Under the pieces are notes generated by a model, which was not told the origin of the DNA, did not search any database, and saw nothing but the letters and a program-made list of their open reading frames with translations. Shown here one piece after another: positions 1 through 5,400 of a stretch of 7,746 nt of DNA; within the stretch, counting starts at the first letter, position 1; every line of letters starts with the position of its first letter. The stretch is from Bacilli bacterium. Lineage in GTDB: Bacteria > Bacillota_I > Bacilli_A > RF39 > UBA660. The stretch covers positions 1 through 7,746 of the forward strand of contig JAFTYN010000063.1 in the NCBI GenBank assembly GCA_017461465.1, written 5' to 3'. The position numbers and the translations under genes are program-made.

Positions 1-405
1 GATATAAAAGTTACTACTATTGAAAGAGATAGTTTTAGGTATAATGAAGCAGTTAAGAACATAGAGTATAATAATCTTAATGATAGAATTAATATTATTC
101 TAGGAGACGCTTTAGAGGTAAATATAGAAGGATCTTATGACTTAATCTTTATAGATGCTGCTAAAGCTCAGTCTATTAAGTTTTTCGAAAAGTATAGTCC
201 ACTACTAAAAGATAATGGTACTATCATTACAGATAATATAAATTTTCATGGATTAACCTTTAGTGATAATCCTGCTCCAACTAGAAATTTAAGACAGCTA
301 ACAAGAAAAATAAAAACATATTTAGAGTTTTTAGAAAATAATAAAGAATATGATTCTAAGTATATAAATATTGGTGATGGTGTAATAGTTAGTAAAAAGA
401 AATAG
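1..405 (+). CDS. trmR: TrmR-like tRNA 5-hydroxyuridine O-methyltransferase, C-terminal 134 residues (5' end outside window)
   Basis: The frame is open from base 1 to a TAG at 403-405. It encodes the C-terminal part of a class I SAM-dependent O-methyltransferase of the catechol-OMT-like family; B. subtilis TrmR (YrrM) is a little over 210 residues, so roughly the first 80 are missing. In fragment numbering, IERD (7-10) fits the acidic end of the SAM-ribose strand, FIDAAKAQ (50-57) carries the usual metal-binding Asp52, and TDNI (77-80) gives the second metal pair Asp78-Asn79. The tail NIGDGVIVSKKK is typical of the family. TrmR methylates ho5U34 to mo5U34 in tRNAs that read four-fold degenerate codon boxes. 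The specific assignment, rather than a small-molecule OMT, rests on trhP1 and trhP2 lying just downstream, as in B. subtilis. A terminator hairpin covers the stop codon, so this gene probably ends its own transcript. Confidence 0.82.
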   Translation, partial: DIKVTTIERDSFRYNEAVKNIEYNNLNDRINIILGDALEVNIEGSYDLIFIDAAKAQSIKFFEKYSPLLKDNGTIITDNINFHGLTFSDNPAPTRNLRQLTRKIKTYLEFLENNKEYDSKYINIGDGVIVSKKK

Positions 406-423
406 CATTTGTTATTTCTTTTT
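394..423 (+). terminator. Rho-independent terminator over the trmR stop codon
   Basis: AAAAAGAAATA (394-404) is exactly complementary to TATTTCTTTTT (413-423). The pairing can extend through a G-U and a C-G pair to leave a four-base loop, ATTT. The stem is A/T-rich and its 3' arm doubles as the U-run. The TAG stop (403-405) lies at the top of the 5' arm. Being AT-only in most of the stem, it may be weak. The A-run on the left arm would give a U-run on the opposite strand too, but no minus-strand gene needs it. Confidence 0.6.
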
Positions 424-450
424 GATTTCTTAGTAAAAATATGGTATTAT
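422..450 (+). promoter_or_regulatory. Sigma-A-type promoter with extended -10 for the 478-1275 gene
   Basis: The -35 box is TTGATT (422-427) and the -10 box is TATTAT (445-450), with a 17-bp spacer. A TG one base upstream of the -10 (442-443) gives an extended -10. The expected start is near 457, leaving a leader of about 21 nt that is mostly the Shine-Dalgarno site. The -35 box overlaps the last bases of the trmR terminator. Confidence 0.7.
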
Positions 451-477
451 ACCGACGTTAAAAAAAGGAGGGATAGT

Positions 478-1275
478 ATGTCTGAAGTAAAACTAGATTT
501 AACTGGTACAGATACGTTATATCGCTTTCAAGGTGGAAATAGCTATCCATCCTTTAATATCGTAGGTGATGATGTAAAAATAGATGCAAGTAAGTATACT
601 TACTTTTCTAAAAGTTATGATCATCATAGATACTTTGTTGCCAAAAGATTAAAGCAGTTAGTAGGTAAGATAGTCTTTGAAGAAAAAGGACTTACTATTA
701 CTAGTGTAAGGCTTGCTAATCCTGACTTTTATAGGAAGGTTCAAAAAGAAGTTATTGAGTCACCTAAAGTAGATGGACTTGAATCTATTGAGTTTGTTAT
801 AGATAGAAATTTTCTAGATTTAATTGAAGAAAATTTTGAATATAATCATGCTAAAACAAAAGGATCTAGAATAATTGAAAGAGTAGATAGAAGAGTATAT
901 GGTGGAGGATATGGGATAGGTGAAGAGTGGCTTAGACTATTTAATTCACTAACTATTTTGTATTCTAAGAAAGTTATTACAAGAAATGATTTACTTTTTA
1001 TGTTAAATGCTATAAAATGTGGTAGGAAATCAAAACTTGATAGTGTAACATTTCTAGGAGACGGCACTAGAAATGTTATTATTAATGAAGAAATATATTC
1101 TAGTTTTACTAAGTATACTATTATGCAGGAACTAGAAGAAATTCTTGATAAAGGGTTATATAAGCCTGATAGTGAACTAGGAAAACATCCTAAAGTTATG
1201 GTTAAAAAAATAACAGATGATTATTCAAGGTTAAGAGATAATGCACTGTTTGAATTAGAAAAATTTGAAAAATAA
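478..1275 (+). CDS. Uncharacterised 265-residue protein inside the tRNA wobble-modification block
   Basis: I do not recognise this protein. The start is the ATG at 478, with a near-perfect AGGAGG (466-471) six bases before it; an in-frame TTG at 409 would lie in the upstream terminator and before the promoter, so it is rejected. The product is soluble: no signal peptide and no membrane segment. It is rich in charged residues and mixes predicted strand-rich (1-120) and helix-rich (150-265) stretches. Visible features are an aromatic/His patch YFSKSYDHHRYF (42-53), a glycine-rich loop followed by acid and Trp, YGGGYGIGEEW (141-151), one cysteine (181), and a charged C-terminal helix (about 244-265). 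No Walker, SAM-binding, zinc-ribbon or helix-turn-helix motif is evident. It has its own promoter, and I see no terminator after it, so its transcript may read into trhP1-trhP2. That makes a link to tRNA modification possible, but the link is positional only. Confidence 0.85.
   Translation: MSEVKLDLTGTDTLYRFQGGNSYPSFNIVGDDVKIDASKYTYFSKSYDHHRYFVAKRLKQLVGKIVFEEKGLTITSVRLANPDFYRKVQKEVIESPKVDGLESIEFVIDRNFLDLIEENFEYNHAKTKGSRIIERVDRRVYGGGYGIGEEWLRLFNSLTILYSKKVITRNDLLFMLNAIKCGRKSKLDSVTFLGDGTRNVIINEEIYSSFTKYTIMQELEEILDKGLYKPDSELGKHPKVMVKKITDDYSRLRDNALFELEKFEK
588..605. repeat. Perfect 18-bp palindrome inside the unknown gene
   Basis: AAGTAAGTATACTTACTT reads identically on both strands, centred between 596 and 597. 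It lies 37 codons into the coding region and encodes SKYTYF plus flanking codon parts. The core AAGTATACT occurs again at 1111-1119 in the same gene without the outer arms. It could be a DNA-binding site, or simply a product of AT-rich composition; as RNA it has no loop and would fold poorly. Confidence 0.45.
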
Positions 1276-1284
1276 AAAAATATC

Positions 1285-1313
1285 TTGGCATACATAACAA
1301 AATGTTATATAAT
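1285..1313 (+). promoter_or_regulatory. Sigma-A-type promoter for trhP1-trhP2
   Basis: TTGGCA (1285-1290) and a perfect TATAAT (1308-1313) are separated by 17 bp. Transcription would start near 1320, giving a leader of about 36 nt before the ATG at 1356. The spacer contains the inverted repeat ATAACA-AAA-TGTTAT (1294-1308), and TGTTAT recurs at 1325-1330, next to the likely start point. These could be operator half-sites, though short AT-rich matches like this also arise by chance. Confidence 0.75.
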
Positions 1314-1355
1314 ATATGATATTGTGTTATACAAGAGGTAGATAGGAGTATTTTT

Positions 1356-2216
1356 ATGAAGCTTTTAATTATGCCAAATAGTATAAAACAAGTTAATGAA
1401 TTACTAGAAAATATTGATGGTATTATTGTTGGATTAGATAAACTATGTATTAATATGCCATATAATTTCAGTCTAGATGAAATTAATGAGTTAATAACTA
1501 TTTGTAATGAAAATGATAAAGAAATATTTATATCATTAAATAAAAATATGTTTAATAAAGATTTAGATTACTTAAAAGAAATATTACTTACTTTAGATAG
1601 TAAGAATATTACGGGTATTTTTTATTATGATATAGCCATAGTAAATATGAAAGAAGAATTAAATTTAAAAGTAGATTTAGTATGGAACCAAGAACATTTA
1701 ACTACTAATTATTTAACAAGTAATTTTTGGAATGAACATGGTGCAGCTTATACAGCTTTATCTTCTGAAATTACTTTAGATGAAGTTAAAGAAATTAAGA
1801 AAAATGCTAAAGCTAAATTAATGTTTACTGCTTTTGGATATTTACCAATGTTTGTATCTCGTAGACATCTTGTTAAAAACTATTTAGATACATTTAATTT
1901 AAAAGATAATAGTAAGATAAACTATATTACTAAAGAGGATAAAGTATATCAAATAATAGATACTGTAGATGGTACTATTGCTTACTCTGATAAAGTATTA
2001 AATGCTATTAGTGAAGTAAGCTCTTTAGATATAGATTATATTATATTAAATAGTTTTAGTATTCCAAATGATATCTTTAAAGATGTAACACATATGTTTA
2101 AAAATGTTAATAGCGCTAATAAAGAAGAATATAAAGAAAAAATTGATAGTATGTTAGATACATATTTAGGATTCCTATATAAAGAAACTATATATAAGGT
2201 GAAGAAAAATGATTAA
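1356..2216 (+). CDS. trhP1: TrhP1-like peptidase-U32-family protein for tRNA uridine-34 hydroxylation
   Basis: This 286-residue protein matches the small member of the TrhP1-TrhP2 pair (B. subtilis YrrN, about 310 residues). The pair forms 5-hydroxyuridine at tRNA position 34 with prephenate as hydroxyl source. The fold appears to be the U32 barrel; VDLVWNQEHLTTNYL (106-120) resembles the stretch in partner TrhP2 that reads IHISTQASTLNT. The segment MFTAFGYLPMFVSRRH (156-171) aligns by eye with the cysteine motif of TrhP2, but the cysteines are replaced. Only C31 and C50 are present, and neither is at an iron-sulfur position. It therefore probably does not hold the cluster and works with TrhP2. 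The ATG at 1356 has AGGAG at 1344-1348. The stop overlaps the trhP2 start by 8 bases, which implies translational coupling. Family membership is fairly sure; the exact reaction is inferred from the B. subtilis work. Confidence 0.82.
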   Translation: MKLLIMPNSIKQVNELLENIDGIIVGLDKLCINMPYNFSLDEINELITICNENDKEIFISLNKNMFNKDLDYLKEILLTLDSKNITGIFYYDIAIVNMKEELNLKVDLVWNQEHLTTNYLTSNFWNEHGAAYTALSSEITLDEVKEIKKNAKAKLMFTAFGYLPMFVSRRHLVKNYLDTFNLKDNSKINYITKEDKVYQIIDTVDGTIAYSDKVLNAISEVSSLDIDYIILNSFSIPNDIFKDVTHMFKNVNSANKEEYKEKIDSMLDTYLGFLYKETIYKVKKND

Positions 2217-3420
2217 GAAACCAGAATTACTTGCTCCAGCAGGAGATTTAGAAAGACTTAAGATTGCACTTTTATATGGTGCAGATGCTGTTTATATAGG
2301 AGGGCCAGCTTTTGGTCTTAGAGCTAACGCTATTAATTTTACATTAGATGATATTAAAGAAGGTTGTGAGTTTGCTCACAAGCTTAATAAAAGAGTACAT
2401 GTTACAGTTAATATAGTACTTCATAATAAAGAAATAGATGGTCTTATAAAGTATTTAAAAGACTTAGAAGAAGCAGGGGTAGATGCTGTTATTATTAGTG
2501 ATCCTGCTATTATGAAAATTGCTAAAGAAAATACTAATTTAGAAATACATATTTCTACACAAGCTTCTACATTAAATACAGAAGCTGTTAAGTTCTGGAA
2601 GAAATTTGGAGCTTCTAGGGTAGTACTTGGAAGAGAAACTTCTAAAGATGATATCAAAGAAATAATGGATAATGTTGATATTGAAATAGAAGCTTTTATC
2701 CATGGAGCTATGTGTTCTTCATATAGTGGTAGATGTGTTCTTTCTAACTTCTTTACAGGAAGAGATGCTAACCGCGGAGGATGCGCTCAAATATGTCGTT
2801 GGGATTTTGATTTACTTGACGAAAATAAAAATCATTTAAAAGGTGAAAAAGAATTTACTTTCTGTACAAAAGATTTATCAGAACTTAAATATATACCAGA
2901 TATGATAGATTTAGGTATTTCTTCATTTAAAATAGAAGGAAGAATGCGTTCTATTTATTATATTGCAACGGTTGTCGGAATTTACCGAAAAGTGATTGAT
3001 GAATATTGTAACGATAAAGAAAATTACACATATAATAGTGATTATGAGAAGATACTTAGAGCTGTAGCTAATAGAGATAGTATTAGTCAGTTCTTCCTTG
3101 GAAATTATGGTAAAGAATGTCAGTACTATAATGGAAGAGTAGAAGTATCTAATCAAGATTTCTTAGGTATAGTTCTAGCTTATGATGAAAATACTAAAGT
3201 AGCAACTATAGAGCAAAGAAATTATTTTAAGCTAGGTGATGAAGTAGAATTCTTTGGACCTAATTTAGAAACTTTTACTTATAAAGTAGAAGAAATAATT
3301 GATGAGGATGGCAATAATATTGATATTGTTAGACATCCAAAACAAGTTGTAAAAATGCGCGTAGATACTAAGCTTTATCCAAATGATATGATGCGCATAA
3401 AAAATGTGTTGACAAAATAA
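2209..3420 (+). CDS. trhP2: TrhP2-like peptidase-U32-family iron-sulfur protein for tRNA uridine-34 hydroxylation
   Basis: The 403-residue product begins with the hallmark PELLAPAGDLERLKIA (5-20) and YGADAVYIGG (23-32). The U32 signature follows: EAFIHGAMC (161-169) and SGRC (173-176), then NRGGCAQICRW (188-198). Cysteines 169, 176 and 192, with either 196 or 219 (FCTKDL), are the likely [4Fe-4S] ligands by analogy with TrhP, RlhA and UbiU. SSFKIEGRMRSIYY (238-251) is another conserved U32 block. The C-terminal region from about 310 fits the small beta-barrel U32 C domain. B. subtilis YrrO is about 420 residues, so this gene is full length. Despite the family name it is not expected to be a protease; many databases call it collagenase-like. 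With TrhP1 it should make ho5U34 for TrmR to methylate. The ATG at 2209 has AAGGTGA at 2196-2202 inside trhP1. The 3' end carries the -35 box of the greA promoter. Confidence 0.9.
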   Translation: MIKKPELLAPAGDLERLKIALLYGADAVYIGGPAFGLRANAINFTLDDIKEGCEFAHKLNKRVHVTVNIVLHNKEIDGLIKYLKDLEEAGVDAVIISDPAIMKIAKENTNLEIHISTQASTLNTEAVKFWKKFGASRVVLGRETSKDDIKEIMDNVDIEIEAFIHGAMCSSYSGRCVLSNFFTGRDANRGGCAQICRWDFDLLDENKNHLKGEKEFTFCTKDLSELKYIPDMIDLGISSFKIEGRMRSIYYIATVVGIYRKVIDEYCNDKENYTYNSDYEKILRAVANRDSISQFFLGNYGKECQYYNGRVEVSNQDFLGIVLAYDENTKVATIEQRNYFKLGDEVEFFGPNLETFTYKVEEIIDEDGNNIDIVRHPKQVVKMRVDTKLYPNDMMRIKNVLTK

Positions 3421-3437
3421 TTAAAGTATTGTATTAT
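3409..3437 (+). promoter_or_regulatory. Sigma-A-type promoter for greA, starting inside trhP2
   Basis: A consensus TTGACA (3409-3414) lies in the last codons of trhP2 and is followed after 17 bp by TATTAT (3432-3437). The predicted start near 3444 leaves a leader of about 41 nt. Both boxes overlap the arms of a perfect inverted repeat (3412-3442), described separately. Confidence 0.8.
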
Positions 3438-3442
3438 TTTGT
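3412..3442. repeat. Perfect 10-bp inverted repeat spanning the greA promoter and trhP2 stop
   Basis: ACAAAATAAT (3412-3421) and ATTATTTTGT (3433-3442) are exact reverse complements around an 11-nt spacer. The left arm contains part of the -35 box and the trhP2 stop (3418-3420); the right arm contains most of the -10 box. It would lie upstream of the greA start point and so is not in the greA mRNA. It could be an operator, or a weak hairpin at the end of the trhP2 message. No separate U-run follows, which argues against a standard terminator. Confidence 0.5.
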
Positions 3443-3484
3443 AGGTTTGAAAATAATAAAAATTAATTTGAGGTGAAATAGATT

Positions 3485-3967
3485 ATGGCAAATACAGAAA
3501 AAGTATATTTAACAGAAAATGGTTTAGCTGAATTACAAGCTGAACTTGAAAATTTAAAAACAGTTAAAAGACCTGAAAATATTGAAGCATTAAAAGATGC
3601 TAGAGCTTTAGGAGATTTATCAGAAAACGCTGAATATGATGCAGCTAGAAATGAACAAGCTATTATTGAATCTAGAATTACAGAACTTGAAAAAATTCTT
3701 GAAACAGCTGAAGTAATTAGTGATTCAGAAATTAATACTGATACTGTTTCTATTGGTACAGCTGTTAAACTTGAGTTCATTGATGATGAAGAAACTGATA
3801 CATATTATATCGTTGGTAGAACTGAAGCAGATCCATTTGAAAATAAAATTTCAAATGAATCACCAATCGCTCAAGCTATTTTAGGTAAAAAAGCTGGAGA
3901 AGTTGCAACAGTTAAATGTGATAGTGATGATTATCAAGTAAAAATCGTAGAAATTATGGCACAATAA
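3485..3967 (+). CDS. greA: Transcription elongation factor GreA
   Basis: GreA inserts its coiled coil into the secondary channel of RNA polymerase and stimulates cleavage of backtracked RNA. At 160 residues the length is normal (E. coli 158). The N-terminal coiled coil spans about 8-78, with the acidic tip GDLSENAEYDAARNEQ (43-58). Asp44 and Glu47 are the expected catalytic pair, matching Asp41 and Glu44 of E. coli. The C-terminal FKBP-like domain carries SPIAQAILGKKAGE (about 126-139). The ATG at 3485 has GAGGTGA at 3470-3476. None of its 15 isoleucine codons is ATA, unlike the neighbouring trhP and ABC genes, which suggests high expression. In B. subtilis greA also lies just downstream of trhP2 (with udk between), so the order is conserved but udk is absent here. 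It has its own promoter and terminator. Confidence 0.97.
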   Translation: MANTEKVYLTENGLAELQAELENLKTVKRPENIEALKDARALGDLSENAEYDAARNEQAIIESRITELEKILETAEVISDSEINTDTVSIGTAVKLEFIDDEETDTYYIVGRTEADPFENKISNESPIAQAILGKKAGEVATVKCDSDDYQVKIVEIMAQ

Positions 3968-3979
3968 GTGTCTTTTTTT
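3958..3979 (+). terminator. Short rho-independent terminator over the greA stop codon
   Basis: GGCAC (3958-3962) pairs with GTGTC (3968-3972), with one G-U pair, and is followed directly by seven Ts (3973-3979). The five-base loop AATAA contains the greA stop TAA (3965-3967). The stem is short, so termination may be partial. Confidence 0.6.
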
Positions 3980-3990
3980 CTTTCAAAAAC

Positions 3991-4019
3991 TTGTAAAAAA
4001 GTGATATTTATTATATACT
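3991..4019 (+). promoter_or_regulatory. Sigma-A-type promoter for tig
   Basis: TTGTAA (3991-3996) and TATACT (4014-4019) are separated by 17 bp. The start is expected near 4026, giving a leader of only about 19 nt that is largely the AAAGGAGA ribosome binding site (4031-4038). Confidence 0.72.
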
Positions 4020-4044
4020 AGATATGTTTTAAAGGAGAGAGATT

Positions 4045-5313
4045 ATGGCAAATAAAAAAGAAAATAAAAATGTTCAAGAGATTACTGTTAAAATCGAAGG
4101 ACAAGAATGGAAAGATGCTTTAGATAAAGCTTTTGAAAAAGCAAATAAAAAAGCTAAAATTGATGGTTTTAGACCAGGTAAAGCTCCAAAAGATGTATTC
4201 TTAAAAAAATATGGTGTTGAATCTTTATACATGGATGCAGGAGATTTAGTATTAGAATCTGCTTATAGAAAAGCATTTGAAGGAAAAGAAACTTTAGAAT
4301 TAGTTGCTCAACCAGAAATCGCTTTAAAATCAGTAGATGAAAATGGTATTGAATTCTTATTTACTGTAATTACTAAACCAGAAGTAAAACTTGGTAAATA
4401 TAAAGATTTAAAAGTTAAAAAAGATGCAGTTAAAGTAACTGAAAAAGAAATTAAAGAAACTATAGATCAAATGAGAGCTAGATATGCTGAAAACGTTGTT
4501 AAAGAAGATGGAAAAGTTGAAGATGGTGATATCGCTGTTATCGATTTTGAAGGATTCAAAGACGATGTAGCATTCGAAGGTGGAAAAGGTGAAAACTACG
4601 ATTTAACAATTGGTAGTCATACATTTATTCCAGGATTCGAAGAACAATTAATCGGTATGGCTAAAGGTGAAACTAAAGATATTAATGTTACTTTCCCAGA
4701 AGATTATCATGCTGAAGAATTAAAAGGAGCTCCAGTAGTATTCAAAGTTACTGTTAAAGAAATTAAAACAGTTGTTATTCCAGAACTTGATAAAGATTTC
4801 TTCGCTGACCTTGGAATGGATGACTTAGAAACTGAAGAAGATTTAAAAGCACAAGTTAAAGAAACTATTAAAGTTAGAAAAGAAACTGATGCAGATAATA
4901 AATACATTGATGAATTATTAGCAGAAGCTGCTAAAACAACTGAAATTGATATTCCAGAAGCTATGATTCATGAAGAAGCTCATAGAATGGTTCATCAATA
5001 TGAAGAACATTTAAAAATGCAAGGTTTAACTTTAGAACAATTCTTTAAATTTACTAACTCTGATGAACATGCTTTAATGGATCAAATGCATGATGAAGCT
5101 AAAAATAGAGTTACTTATAGATTAATGCTTGAAGAAATTGTTAAAGTTGAAAAATTAGAAGTATCTACTGAAGATGCTGAAAAAGAAGCTGAAGCTTTAG
5201 CAGAAAAATATCAAATGACTAAGGAAGAATTCTTAGAAGCATTTGGTGGATTAGATATGATCAAATATGACTTATCTATGAGAAAAGCAATAGATGTATT
5301 AAAGGGTGAATAA
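4045..5313 (+). CDS. tig: Trigger factor, ribosome-bound chaperone and peptidyl-prolyl isomerase
   Basis: Trigger factor docks near ribosomal protein uL23 at the tunnel exit and shields nascent chains. At 422 residues it is full length (B. subtilis 424, E. coli 432). The N-terminal ribosome-binding domain shows the signature GFRPGKAP (41-48) followed by KDVFLKKYG. The FKBP-type isomerase domain covers about 155-241, beginning EDGDIAVIDFEG and including SHTFIPGFEEQLIGM (191-205) and the FPEDY motif (217-221). The helical C-terminal chaperone domain follows, in two arms. The N-terminus MANKKENKNVQEITVKI is somewhat polar and lysine-rich, but the ATG at 4045 with AAAGGAGA six bases upstream fixes the start. 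Only 2 of 24 isoleucine codons are ATA, as expected for an abundant protein. It forms a one-gene unit with its own promoter and terminator. Confidence 0.97.
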   Translation: MANKKENKNVQEITVKIEGQEWKDALDKAFEKANKKAKIDGFRPGKAPKDVFLKKYGVESLYMDAGDLVLESAYRKAFEGKETLELVAQPEIALKSVDENGIEFLFTVITKPEVKLGKYKDLKVKKDAVKVTEKEIKETIDQMRARYAENVVKEDGKVEDGDIAVIDFEGFKDDVAFEGGKGENYDLTIGSHTFIPGFEEQLIGMAKGETKDINVTFPEDYHAEELKGAPVVFKVTVKEIKTVVIPELDKDFFADLGMDDLETEEDLKAQVKETIKVRKETDADNKYIDELLAEAAKTTEIDIPEAMIHEEAHRMVHQYEEHLKMQGLTLEQFFKFTNSDEHALMDQMHDEAKNRVTYRLMLEEIVKVEKLEVSTEDAEKEAEALAEKYQMTKEEFLEAFGGLDMIKYDLSMRKAIDVLKGE

Positions 5314-5326
5314 TTCATCCTTTTTT
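5301..5326 (+). terminator. Rho-independent terminator with the tig stop codon as its loop
   Basis: AAAGGGTGAA (5301-5310) pairs over 10 bp, with one G-U pair, with TTCATCCTTT (5314-5323). The three-base loop is exactly the TAA stop of tig (5311-5313). Ts continue to 5326 and again after one A. The hairpin is clear and should terminate well. Confidence 0.82.
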
Positions 5327-5343
5327 ATTTTGACCACAATTGT

Positions 5344-5374
5344 TTAACACTTCCTAGTAAAAATTTGATATACT
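5344..5374 (+). promoter_or_regulatory. Extended -10 promoter for the ABC exporter gene
   Basis: TATACT (5369-5374) is preceded by TG one base away (5366-5367), giving an extended -10. The -35 is poor: the best match, TTAACA (5344-5349), needs a 19-bp spacer. The start is expected near 5381, with a leader of about 20 nt. An alternative TTGACC (5330-5335) pairs only with a weak TAGTAA and is less likely. Confidence 0.58.
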
Positions 5375-5400
5375 TAAAATAATGTTTAAGGGGGAGTAGT

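Noticed and set aside
409..477. In-frame TTG start at 409 that would add 23 residues to the unknown protein
   Set aside because: It lies within the trmR terminator and upstream of the predicted promoter start, has no ribosome site, and the ATG at 478 has a near-perfect AGGAGG.
1276..1355. Possible riboswitch or small RNA between the unknown gene and trhP1
   Set aside because: The 80 bases are mostly promoter and ribosome site. The leader of about 36 nt is too short for a known riboswitch and has no stable fold or U-run.
2209..3420. Collagenase/protease role for the U32 protein
   Set aside because: The U32 peptidase label is historical. The cysteine signature and pairing with trhP1 and trmR fit tRNA hydroxylation better.
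3463..3780. 105-codon open frame on the minus strand over greA
   Set aside because: greA on the + strand is unambiguous. The antisense translation is low-complexity Ser/Ala with no family resemblance.
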